This document shows, in pieces, positions 24,652-35,401 of a stretch of DNA of 64,000 nt (positions are counted from its first letter, which is position 1; every line of letters starts with the position of its first letter). Source of the stretch: Pelobates cultripes (taxonomy: Eukaryota > Chordata > Amphibia > Anura > Pelobatidae); contig OW240912.1 of the NCBI GenBank assembly GCA_933207985.1, positions 362,880,212 to 362,944,211 on the forward strand. Reading direction: 5' to 3'. The position numbers and the translations under genes were made by a program. The notes under the pieces are model-generated. The model saw only the letters and a program-made list of their open reading frames with translations, did no database searches and was not told the origin of the DNA.

Positions 24652-26440
24652 GGCTAGAGAGCTATTTTACTATGAAATGTGACTTTTTCATGTTTTCAGC
24701 ATGTACCAAAACCTATAACTTGAGAAGAAGGTGATGCGGTTCTTTTAGATGAAAGTAAAAAAACAAAAAAAAAACCATTAAAAATATCTACTTGTACTTG
24801 GCAGAATGCACATGCTGATAACATAAAGTGGGGCACCTAAGGATTTTGCCAATCAAAATGTCATAGCTATTGTCAGCTTTAACTTAATCTTCTATTAAAA
24901 ACACAATGAAGTATTGTGCACCTTCCTTTCTATTTCACATTATTTCATTTAGATCTGAATGTATCTTCTTCTATGACCTTGCACATTTAAAGAACCTGAG
25001 GAAATGTGTGTGATAGTATTTTCTTTAATACATTTCCACAATCCCCAGTGGAGCTGCTACTGATAAAGCCCCTTTGCTTACAGCTTCCACTCGGTGCTTT
25101 CCACATTCCCATGCAGGTCTCTCAAGCAAGGAAAAGCTAATTGACTCTGTAGAGACTAAGGAAAATCCTCATGAGAGCTTAAGGCTGCTGAGGATTTGTG
25201 ATGCACGAACACCATGACTGCTAGGGCAGTGCTCGGGAGCAAAAGCTGCCTCGTTTATGGATGTGGCTGACTACATTAACTCTCTAAATGAAGACATGAA
25301 TTTTATTAAAGCCTAAGGCACATGAATAGAAGGTTATTGGGTCATAGAAGATTTGAGAAAGATCTTGTTCAGGAATGCTCGCTAAAATGCAAAAATATTA
25401 ACTTGGACAAAAAAACAAAAACAAATGAATGGACGATTATCCTGCTGGGTTTTTAGACTTGATGTCTCTCGATACAATGTGTGTGGTCAGCATTTTCTGA
25501 CCTCTTGAATGGAAATACCCATATGGCAAGAAGACCCCCAAATCAGTTGTACTGCTATATACTTTCATACGTTCTTTAATTTTACCCCATGAGAAATAAA
25601 CTGTGCAATATTTCACTTTACAATGACCGTTTTTGGGTAAATTTTTGTTCTGGGTAGAGCTTTCTATCCAAAGTTGACATTATTTAAAAAAGTTGGGATA
25701 AAAATTTTTAGTTTTTTGCCATTTTGTCAATTCGTTATTTTTAGTTCTATTAAATTGAGTAGCTGTGTTATTCCAGTGATACAGAAAACAAAATAACAGA
25801 ATTGTAGATCGTCGTCGTCCTTAGTTTTTATTGGAGTAGCGGCATTTTGGAAAACACGCTTTTGGGAGTTGCCCCTTTATTATGTTTGATTTTATTTAGA
25901 CACAGTACTGCAATATTTAATTTCATTAGTCTTGTTTTAACGTATCAACATAACAATCATTAATCCTCAGATGTCATTTTGAAAGCTTGTTTATTTTATG
26001 TTTAAAGAAACATGCTCCGCTAAATGAGTTTCTTCAGCCTGACAATGAAAGATTATTTTACTGGAGTTCAGGACAACACACGGCAGTTTTCATTCTGACA
26101 CATGCTTGATTAATTGTTAATTAGAGAAAACCTTGAACTCTGGCTGAGATGCGGGTCTTGAAGAAAGATGTTCCTTGTAGACTGCAAGCTCACTTGAGCA
26201 GAGTTCTACCCATCGTTTGTTTCTGTATGACCAACTCATTGCTTTTTTATCTTGCATGACAGAAAGGAGAAGAGAGGCATAAAGTGTGAAAGATATCTCA
26301 TAAAAGATGTCACAAAGTTCAATAATGTTGGATAACTTAATATAATGTTTTAATATTAAATCTGGTTTACAAATTGTATTATTTTGACATAGGGCAGAGG
26401 ATTTGTCAGGTTACTAAATGGAGGAAGAATACTGATAAGT
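24652..26440. other. Intergenic stretch without recognised features
   Basis: I find no gene and no clear repeat. Two segments, about 24940-25330 and 25990-26170, have balanced composition and short homeodomain-like words (TTAATTG, TTAATTAG), so conserved non-coding sequence is possible but not shown. Confidence 0.45.
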
Positions 26441-26442
26441 TA

Positions 26443-26735
26443 CAGTTGCAAGAAAAAGTATGTGAACCCTTTGGAATGATATGGATTTCTGCACAAATTG
26501 GTCATAAAATGTGATCTGGGTCATTGTCCTGTTGGGTTCACATACTTTTTCCACCTGCACTGTGAATGTTTACATGATGGGTTCAATAAAAACATGGCAA
26601 CATTTCATTCTTTGTGTGTTATTAGTTTAAGCAGACTGTGATTGTCTATTGATGATGATCAGATCACATTTTATGACCAATTTGTGCAGAAATCCATATC
26701 ATTCCAAAGGGTTCACATACTTTTTCTTGCAACTG
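26443..26735. mobile_element. Tc1/mariner-type MITE
   Basis: The termini CAGTTGCAAGAAAAAGTATG and CATACTTTTTCTTGCAACTG are exact reverse complements and are flanked by TA on each side (26441-26442 and 26736-26737), the target duplication of Tc1/mariner elements. The inverted repeats extend for about 75 bp (to TCATAAAATGTGATC and its partner). The middle has no transposase. Confidence 0.93.
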
Positions 26736-26737
26736 TA

Positions 26738-27335
26738 TATGAATTGGATACTTGTGAAACATACCATAGAAATATACAGAAAGGTTTATTTCTGGACATT
26801 AAACTCGTGCATTTCAGCCGTACCACTTTGCCCAAAATTATACAAAAAAATTAGGAAGGCCGAATTTTAGCCATGTGGCGGTTCTGCTTGTCCGAATCTC
26901 CTTAATGAAAAAAGATTTGGGAAAACGAATTAGACTAACCAAAAGTGCAAAAGTGGGTAAATCAGTGTACCGCACAATATACACACAATATAGATATTAT
27001 GTATATATGTTATAGTACATTTAGATTTGTATATTATATACTGATTATTAAATTGTTACTCCAACTATCGTAACCACTTCAGTGATTTGAAGTGGTGAAA
27101 GTGGTAGCAGTATGTATGTGCAGTGTTCCAGCTTGAAAGACTGCTTTCCCCTTCCAGTGTCCCACCTCCCTCTGTTGAAGACAGGTTTTTATTTAAAAAA
27201 AACAAAAAAACAAAAAAAAAACAGCCCTCCATCCAGAAGTCAAAGTGCAAGTTATTTCCAGAACTAAGAGTATACAATCCCACCCCTAGAGTCAGTGATT
27301 GTGTTGTTTTTGTCCATGTTTTCTTTTTGTCACTC
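26738..27335. other. Short intergenic stretch, no feature
   Basis: AT-rich sequence with an A-rich run near 27196-27222. Nothing coding is recognised. Confidence 0.45.
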
Positions 27336-27339
27336 TCAA

Positions 27340-27810
27340 TTAGTGATGTCGCGAACCCGAAATTTTCGGTTCGCGAACGGCGAACGCGAACTTCCGCAAA
27401 TGTTCGCGAACCGGCGAACCGCCCGAAACGCCATTGACTTCAATGGGGAGGCGAATTTTAAAACACACAGGGACTCTTTCTGGCCACAATAGGGATGGAA
27501 AAGTTGTTTCAAGGGGACTAACACCTGGACTGTGGCATGCCGGAGGGGGATCCATGGCAAAACTCCCATGGAAAATTACACAGTTGATACAGAGTCTGGT
27601 TTTAATCCATAAAGGGCAGAAATCACCTAACATTCCTAAATCACAATCAATATGGATTGACACCTGACATATGACATATTGACACCTTGACATATGGATT
27701 GACACCTGTCCTCAGAGCCCCTGATACACACTGACACAGAGCAGAATAGGGACTGGTCCCCCTACATCGGGTCACTTGGCAGATATGGATTGACACCTTG
27801 TTACAAACTG
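27340..27810. repeat. CpG-rich GCGAAC repeat, unclassified
   Basis: It begins TAGTGATGTCGCGAACCCG and continues with several GCGAAC words (27350-27430), then a non-coding body to about 27650. After that come short direct repeats built on GACATATGGATTGACACC (27653-27800). The dense CpG content contrasts with the flanks. I cannot assign it to a transposon class. Confidence 0.5.
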
Positions 27811-27815
27811 CTATT

Positions 27816-29090
27816 TGTAACGGGCCCTTTAAATGGCAAATTGCCCTGTTTCCCTGGGTTGTGGAGAAGCCTCTTTGCCAGCCTCCTCCCGCATGACTAT
27901 GGCCCCTGGGAGATTGTGAAAATGTATGCACTTTTATTTGGTGTGTATGGCCCTTTAAGACTGTCGGTGGGCATATTGGGGCTTATGGACTCTTTATGTG
28001 ACTGGTGCTGGCCCTTTAAACACCTTTTTTGGGACATCAGGAAGATTGGGACACTGCCCCTTTAAGGCCGTGTCCCCAGACTTGTTGGGGACACGGCCCC
28101 TTTAAGACGGTGTCCCCTGTGTCCCCAGACCTGGTGCAAACCCTTTGTGCCTGCCTTGCTATTTCCCACTTGGTTCAGTAAATGGAAATTATTTCAGCTG
28201 CAGAGACTAAGTCCCATTCGGCGATGGGACTTAGTCTTTTTTTCAGCCGTTTTTTTCAGCCTTATTTCAGCTGCAGAGACCAAGTCCCATTCGGCGATGG
28301 GACTTAGTCTTTTTTTCAGCCGTTTTTTTCAGCCTTATTTCAGCTGTAGAGACTAAGTCCCATTCGGCGATGGGACTTAGTCTTTTTTTCAGCCGTTTTT
28401 TTCAGCCTTATTTCAGCTGCAGAGACTAAGTCCCATTCGGCGATGGGACTTAGTCTTTTTTCAGCCGTTTTTTTCAGCCTTATTTCAGCTGCAGAGACTA
28501 AGTCCCATTCGGCGATGGGACTTAGTCTTTTTTTCAGCCGCTTTTTTCAGCCTTATTTCAGCTGCAGAGACTAAGTCCCATTCGGCGATGGGACTTAGTC
28601 TTTTTTTCAGCCGTTTTTTTCAGCCTTATTTCAGCTGCAGAGACTAAGTCCCATTCGGCGATGGGACTTAGTCTTTTTTTCAGCCGTTTTTTCAGCCTTA
28701 TTTCAGCTGCAAAGACTAAGTCCCATTCGGCGATGGGACTTAGTCTTTTTTTCAGCCGTTTTTTTCAGCCTTATTTCAGCTGCAGAGACTAAGTCCCATT
28801 CGCCATGGGACTTAGTCGTTTTTTCAGCCTGAAATAGACCGACCTCACAGCCCAAATCTATGGAACTGTTTTGGGCAGGAAAATGTGCTTGCAGTCGGTC
28901 ATAAAGGGACCTACAGCTAATTTTTTAACCCCTGGATGGATTTGGCTGATTTTTTGGTTATGTTTATGTTTTAAGTGTGCTGATTCCAAATATGTAATTA
29001 TGAAGATGGGATGTGTAGTTTTAAAGTTACAGGGTATGGCTAAAACTGTATTTTTACTGCCTGTGTTTAATTATGTTAATCTCTTCCCAA
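27816..29090 (+). repeat. Gypsy-like LTR fragment with internal array
   Basis: It starts TGTAACGGGCCC. It shares phrases with the solo LTRs at 42980, 46229 and 59945: GACTATGGCCCC near the start, GGAACTGTTTTGGGCA near 28862, AACCCCTGGATGGATTTGGC, and a GTTTAATTATGTTAAT segment near 29065. The second half of the LTR is missing, cut off near 29090 where zinc-finger/U2-like sequence starts. A 73-bp tandem array has expanded inside it (28189-28835). Confidence 0.7.
28189..28835. repeat. 73-bp tandem array, nine copies, each with a hairpin
   Basis: Each unit has TTATTTCAGCTGCAGAG, then GACTAAGTCCCAT, the loop TCGGCG, ATGGGACTTAGTC, and finally two T-rich tracts separated by CAGCC. The 13-bp stem is perfect in eight of nine copies; the second copy has one change (GACCAAG). 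The T tracts vary in length from copy to copy. The last copy has a shortened loop (TCGCC) but keeps the stem. Confidence 0.95.
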
Positions 29091-29130
29091 ACGTCATTTC
29101 GCTCAAAGTGGAGAGAATGTTAAAAAAATA

Positions 29131-29220
29131 TATTTTTGTTCGGAGTGTGAGAAATGCTTTTCAGCCGCTTCTAATCTTAAGCATCATTTGAGGAGCCATA
29201 CATGAGAGAAACCTTATTTG
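29131..29220 (+). pseudogene. C2H2 zinc-finger remnant
   Basis: The translation contains FCSECEKCFSAASNLKHHL followed by RSHT, a stop and EKPYL. This is one canonical C2H2 finger (CX2CX12HX3H) followed by the TGEKPY linker in which the glycine codon has become TGA. A second, more damaged copy lies at about 29898-29975 (EKCFSATNLKHHLEG). Both are directly followed by a U2-like unit. They are too few and broken to be a working gene. Confidence 0.7.
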
Positions 29221-30229
29221 TGGTGTGTTTAGTATTGTTCTGATCAGTTTAATACCTTCCGCGTCTCCTATCAGTGGACGCGTATATGGCAGCCATTTTA
29301 GGAACCGTACACCTGGGACCCGAGCAAGGTCACCTCGTTCAACAGGCGACAACATTTGTCCCTGGAAAACTATCCTGGACATTCTGTACAATTTGTATGG
29401 ATATGGCAGTGATTTCTGTAACAGGAGATCGGAAGACAGCCAGCCATGCTTGCTCGGCCCTCTTAATTCAAATTTGGGGCACTGCGCGGTCAAGCTAATG
29501 TGCCACCAGATAGGAGTGGTGTGTTTAGTATTGTTCTGATCAGTTTAATACCTTCCACGTCTCCTATCAGTGGTCGCGTACACGGCATTGATTTTTGTAA
29601 CAGGGAGATGGAAGAAGAGGCTTGGTCGGTCCTCTTACTGCAAATTTGGGGCACTGCGCGGTCAAGCTAATGTGACACCAGATAGGAGTGGTGTGTTTAG
29701 TACTATTTTTGTCAGTTTAATACCTTCCGCGTCTCCTATCAGTGGTCGTGGTAATAACGGTACTTTCCTTTTGCACAGGGAGGATGGAAGAAGAGGTTTG
29801 GCTCTGTCCCTCTTACTGCAAATTTGGGGCACCGCGTCAAGCCACGTGACACCAGATAGGAGTGGAGTGTTTAGTACCATTTTATCAGTTTAATACCTGT
29901 GTGGAGAAATGCTTTTCAGCCACGAATCTTAAGCATCATTTGGAGGGAGCCACACAGGAGAGGGAAACCTGCTATTTAGTGCGTGTGTTTAGTATTGTTC
30001 TGATCAGTTTAATACCTTCCACGTCTCCTATCAGTGGTCGTGTACACGGCATTGATTTTTGTAACAGGGAGATGGAAGAAGAGGCTTGGTCGGTCCTCTT
30101 AATCCAAATTTGGGGCACTGCGCGGTCAAGCTAATGTGCCACCAGATAGGAGTGGTGTGTTTAGTATTGTTCTGATCAGTTTAATACCTTCCCCGCCTCC
30201 TATCAGTGGTCGTGTACACGGCATTGATT
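29131..30229 (+). repeat. U2 snRNA-like units mixed with zinc-finger remnants
   Basis: Units starting GTGTTTAGTATTGTTCTG occur at 29224, 29521, 29693, 29985 and 30157, with a truncated one at 29867; the regular period is about 172 bp. Inside each, ATCAGTTTAATACC, the Sm-site-like GATTTTTG and CAGGGAGATGGAA follow in the same order and spacing as in vertebrate U2 snRNA. The 5' stem I region of U2 is absent from the repeated units. At 29131-29220 and about 29898-29975 the same array contains translated C2H2 finger sequence. No unit looks like a functional U2 gene: the loop and stem sequences have diverged and no promoter elements are evident. Confidence 0.65.
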
Positions 30230-30329
30230 NNNNNNNNNNNNNNNNNNNNNNNNNNNNNNNNNNNNNNNNNNNNNNNNNNNNNNNNNNNNNNNNNNNNNNN
30301 NNNNNNNNNNNNNNNNNNNNNNNNNNNNN
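30230..30329. other. Assembly gap of 100 N
   Basis: Exactly 100 undetermined bases, a conventional placeholder for a gap of unknown size. It interrupts the U2-like array, so the true copy number is unknown. Immediately after it, ATCGTTTCGCC and ACGGCTTAG weakly resemble the 5' end of U2. Confidence 0.98.
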
Positions 30330-30999
30330 CTAATCGTTTCGCCTTACGGCTTAGCTAGCAAGCCAGTACAAGAACCCTGGGTACAAATAATTGCATCTTT
30401 ATTGTTATTTAAGTATTTCTCCAAAAGATGCTGAAGAATCACCTCTTCCTAGCACCCCGGCTAGAATTGATACACCTTCAAGCAGAGGAGATGTTGCTAG
30501 TCCTGCATCAATCAGATCCTGGACGATCCCACACATTACCACCGACCTAAGGAGGTGACAAATCCCCTTCCCTGCTACAGCAAGGAAAGCAGAGTTATTC
30601 AAACTCCTCCATACATCAACGGACAACACGGAGGCAGGGGAAGGCCCAGCTACATCAACTCAGGTGACACCCAGGCTATGCTAGCCTCACTCATAAACTC
30701 ATGAGCCAAAAATTTTATGACAGACTGGCAATCTCGAGTTGGTCACCACAGCCCTCACAAGGCTGGGCCTCACGTTACTGTACAACCAGCACCAACCGAA
30801 ACACGGTTACCTGATACAATCAATTCTTATGACACACAAGATGTTAACCCTGCACGTATGATCCCAGCACATTGGGGAAGCAAGGCATATATATGTATGA
30901 TGATGTATCTGTGATGCTCAGATTCAGGGATTCCAGGTAAATCGGGAACTGACCATCTCTTGGATGGGTTGGTATTTGGAATATGTAGAGATGTTTATT

Positions 31000-33350
31000 T
31001 GTGCAGGTACCCATACAGAAGGGGTTCTGTCCCAAACAAATGGACGAGCACTCTCAGGCTCCAGGTACCAGCACCTCTGAACTACCAGAGACTATTGATA
31101 TGAGTAGTTGCATTGCATATAGACTGTTGCATATATGTTCAAATGGTTCAGGGCACATGACAAACCATGTGGCCCAATACAACTTACAAATAACGTACTC
31201 ACCATCTGTACACACCAATGTATTTTCAACACTACTGACTCATCACCCTTCCAGACTTGTAGTAGATTTACTAAAGCTCTGGAGCTTCAAAGGGCTCCCA
31301 TACAGGTATCATAAACACATCTTCAAGGAATATAGCATGCCCTCACTTACAGTCAGCACAACAAAACCATTGGCTGAAAACACACTCATAGCCAAGATTT
31401 GCAGAGTGGTCTTCCTATCTCCACCATTTACAGCATGGCACCAAACACACACATTGGTATTGTCACAAGGAATCTTCCCTTAAACAAAGACTAACCATAG
31501 ACTTATTGGCACCACACACCTCCGCTACCCAAAGTCTCAACTCCCTTCTTACTATACAACACCATTGATCTACCTTTACAGCTATCACTCAAGCATGGGT
31601 TAAAGCTTGGTTAAGTAAGACCAATATCATCAACGCAGTAAACAGCTACCATCTACCCTACACACTGGCACTTACATGGCATAAATTGGGCAATCCTTTC
31701 CCTTCTCAACTTTCGAGCTACAGATTAACCTACTATCGATATTCGCAGATACTCTGTGCTGGTTATGATAACATATCCAGAGGCATTACAGTCATACACT
31801 ATCTAGAAGACTTCTTGTTGCTCAAAGAAAGCATATTTTTCAATAGAAGCCTCATGGCAGCTTAGTCTGGTTGACCACTTGGGCGTCCCAGTACCCCATA
31901 AGAAACAGAAGGCGCAGACACTATCATCACATTACTGGGCATATGACTTGAGTCGGCATCCATACAGCAAGTTACCACAAGACAAATAGGGAACATTCTC
32001 AACTAAATCAATCACTACCTCTTGCTTAGTACTTACAACTACAAGGAACTACAATCCCTAACAGGTTCCTTAATTTTGCCATGCCAATCATACCACAAGA
32101 CCACGCTTTCACATCCAGAGTACTTTCCCCTTTTTTCCACACTTCCAACATGACGATCAGAGGAGGTGCCTAGACACCTCAGCAACAGCAGACCTGCACA
32201 TGGGGGGGGATTTCTTAACCACTTGGCATGGTAAAAGCATGTTCCTTCCAGGATTGTCTGACACTTCTCCAACCAGATGGTCAGACGCAGCGTATACCAC
32301 AGGTTTGGCAGCGATCTACCGGAAACAATTGCTTTGGGGCTGTTGGCCATGGCATCCAGGTTTTGATATTTTTCCACCACTTCAGCCCCTTTGGGAGATC
32401 TACCCCATTGTAGCAGCTGCTGTGGCATGGGGTAAATCATGGTCAGGGTCATCAATCCGTTGTTACTCAGACAACTAAGCACATATCATATCATCAACAA
32501 ACGCCACTACTCATCCATAAGTTCATGATGTTTCTGGGGAATTCACTTGGTTGGCCACTTATCACATTTCACTTTCATGTACCAGACGGGGGTATACATC
32601 CCTGCCGACAACTGTCTCATTTATATTCCAGGCATGTTCATCATACGCTTCCTACAGCCGCCCATACAGTCACGTCCACTCTTTCGTTCCAGAGACAAAT
32701 CATGGATTAGACATACTCATGCAGCATAGCATGCACTATCCCACCTAGCACTTTCGTCCCATACTTGTAGAACGCATAACACAGCTTTTCACCTGGCTTA
32801 AAGAATCTCATTGGAACACGACATAGCTCAACCTGTGTCACAAAATTTCTCCTAAGTTTTGCTTATTTTTGCCAATTTAAACTTAAACTATCTCATACAC
32901 CATTAATTATATATTTTACAGGCATTCAACAACACATGATAACCTATGGCCAAAACTACCATAAACTTCATGCTATCATACCAGAAAAGAATATACTCAG
33001 AGGTTTTCAGAAATCCATTCCCCCACGTTCCTCTCAGAGATTACCAATAGCCATCCAACTGTTCATCCTTATCGGACCTATTAGATCTACAACCATTCAA
33101 TTATACTACCAAGTCGTCCATTACCAGCCATGCACATTGCCTTTTATGCCTTTCTCAGGCCAGAGAATCCACTACCATCACCACCACTCAGACAGATCAT
33201 TGTCTTCAACGATCCCACGTACGTAAACACATATATCATTACCTATTGGCTCTACCACATTCCGAAATGAGTCAACATGCACCAACAGTAGAGATAACAT
33301 ACTATCCTACCCACAACAAATGGTGCCCACTTTCGGTCCTAGATTCCTAC
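31000..33350 (+). pseudogene. RT, RNase H and tyrosine recombinase relic
   Basis: These are the coding remains of the DIRS/Ngaro-like element. An open stretch at 31001-31483 covers the region before the reverse transcriptase (including TTKPLAENTLIAK). The polymerase motif HYLEDFL has Glu in place of the first catalytic Asp, which should abolish activity. The RNase H stretch (32200-32480) keeps its first acidic residues. The recombinase segment keeps the AFYAFLRP core, but the frame is broken before the HxxR and Tyr region, which I could not recognise. No function is expected. Confidence 0.65.
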
Positions 33351-33455
33351 CTTCAAAATCCTTTCAGGAATTAAATACTGTAATGCATTTAAGGAAATGT
33401 CTGGTTAATTTGTATATATTTGTTGACTGTATTAAATCTTTGATTATTCATTTTT

Positions 33456-33583
33456 GCCCTCTTTATTTACAGGCCTACCGTATCGTCGGTATCGGCACAC
33501 CACAACCGACTTGCTCCCTTTACACTATCCTAAGCTTATGCTGGATCCTTACTCCATATACGGCTATTTTGCCCCTTACACAA
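33456..33583. repeat. Direct repeat copy 1 (128 bp) of the Ngaro-like element
   Basis: Begins GCCCTCTTTATTTACAGGCC and ends GCCCCTTACACAA. By eye it is identical to 33768-33895. Confidence 0.9.
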
Positions 33584-33767
33584 GTATTAAGGCAGTTTTG
33601 CCTGTATTTGTGGGAGGGGCTTAAATTAATTCACTCCCCTATATAAGGGACACCCCTTACCTGACTCATATCGCTTGAGGTCAGCATCAGAATGACCCTC
33701 CCACCCACTCCTCATTTCAACACTTTCTCTTTTCTTTCCATTTACTTTACTTTCTTACTCCTGGTGG

Positions 33768-33891
33768 GCCCTCTTTATTTACAGGCCTACCGTATCGTCG
33801 GTATCGGCACACCACAACCGACTTGCTCCCTTTACACTATCCTAAGCTTATGCTGGATCCTTACTCCATATACGGCTATTTTGCCCCTTAC

Positions 33892-33895
<4 letters not shown>
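33768..33895. repeat. Direct repeat copy 2 (128 bp)
   Basis: Identical to 33456-33583 as far as I can read. It is followed directly by a TA array (33896-33924). Confidence 0.9.
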
Positions 33896-33926
<31 letters not shown>

Positions 33927-34532
33927 CACACACATATTCACCTGCAGGGGGTGGACAGATCACTTGCAGCATTTTTTCTGAGATGGTATTTGCTAAGAAA
34001 GGTAGTAATATTTTTTTATATATAGATTAAAACTGTGACAGGGAAGGAAAAACTGTGACAGGGAAGAGTTGTGAAGATTAAATGGACAGCAAGAGATGAA
34101 ATTAAGTTTCAAAGATAAGTCGATTGTGGCTTTGACTGGAAATTTGACCAGGCCCCACAATTCCAATGATAACCATTTCTTAAAAGTGTGCATTCAGAAG
34201 AAGGATAATTAACTATTATTATATTATGAGAAAATTAATTTGAGGCATATATAGGTCCTATCCCATAATCAATGTGCATGATATTTATTAACATATTTAC
34301 CAAAGCAAACTCTCAAGCAAATCAGGGCTAAAGTGCTTCATTAGGAACAACAGCAACAATTCCAACAGAATCGTTCTGCTTTAGAACTTTAAATACAATT
34401 GCTTTAGGCTTGCATTGATAAGGATAGCTCATTCATTCATTTGACCAGCTTTGACCCAGGGGAGGAGCAAAGTCCGCTCCATTTCCTGAGGTCAAAGCAA
34501 TTTTCCCACAATTCTAACCTTCCTCCTGCTGC

Positions 34533-35225
34533 AAAGTTATGCACTTCGGGATTAAGAATGAACAAGCAATTTAAACCCTAAATGGTAGTGAACTAGGGAT
34601 AACCACACACAAGAAGGATTTGGGAACTGTTATAGACAACAAATTAGGGAGCAATATGCAATGTCAATCTGCCGTTGCTAAGGCCAGTAAGGTTTTGTCA
34701 TGTATAAATAGGGGCATAAATTCTCGAGATGAAAATATAATTTTGCCTCTTTATAAATCGCTGGTAAAACCACACCTCGAATATGCTGTGCAATTTTGGG
34801 TGCCTGTTTTGGGCGCCAAGATATCATGGCACTAGAAAAAGTGCAGAGACAAGCTACAAAATTGATAAAAGGAATGGAGCATTTTAGTTATGAAGAAAGA
34901 TTAAAAAATGTAAATCTCTTTAGTTTGGAAAAACAGCGCCTGAAAGGGGATATGATAACATTATACAAATATATTCGGGGCCAGTACAAACCATTATCTG
35001 GAAATCTATTCATAAACAGGGCTATACATAGGACAGAAGGTCACACATTTAGGCTGGGAGAAAGGAGATTTCCTCTAAGGCAAAGAAAAGGTTTTTTTAC
35101 AGTAAGAGCTGGAATTCTTTGCCTGAAGAGGTGGTTTTGTCAGAGTCTATACAGATGTTTAAACTGCAATTGGATAAATACTTGCAAAAACATAACATAC
35201 AGGGATATAATTTCTAATTAGTGGG
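34533..35225 (+). pseudogene. CR1 ORF2 C-terminal fragment
   Basis: This encodes the region after the reverse transcriptase of CR1 ORF2, with frames changing near 34835 and again near 35100. The polymerase motifs lie upstream of the truncation and are absent. The closest relative in the window is 55560-56230. Confidence 0.8.
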
Positions 35226-35401
35226 GTAATAGCTGCTTGATCCAAGGAGACATCTGACTGCTATTTTAGGGTCAAGAAGGAATTTTTTCCTAGTTTGTTG
35301 CAAAATTGGAAGCGCTTCAGACTGGGTTTTTTGCCTTATTTTGGATCAACGGCAAAAACATATGTGAGGAAGGCTGAACTTGATGGACGCAAGTCTCTTT
35401 T

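Larger units (their letters stand above)
30330..33935 (+). mobile_element. Decayed DIRS/Ngaro-type retroelement
   Basis: Pieces of a tyrosine-recombinase retroelement appear in order on the plus strand, with many stops and frameshifts. Near 31775 the polymerase active-site motif reads HYLEDFLLL (HYLDDFL in the family). Near 32200-32480 is the RNase H region (RWSDAAYTTGL, LWEIYPIV, CYSDN). Near 33120-33210 a segment reads AFYAFLRPREFT, very like the tyrosine recombinase signature of DIRS and Ngaro elements. Two identical 128-bp direct repeats at the end fit the split direct repeats of Ngaro-like elements. A TATA-like CTATATAAGG lies at 33639. Confidence 0.7.

Noticed and set aside
28147..28356. 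Open frame through the 73-bp array
   Set aside because: It follows the repeat unit and stops; the array is LTR-internal and has no coding signature.
29131..29975. A working C2H2 zinc-finger gene
   Set aside because: Only two damaged fingers are present, with a stop in the linker, and both are part of a repeat array.
30136..30333. Open frame running through the N gap
   Set aside because: Its second half is made of undetermined bases; the first half is a U2-like unit.
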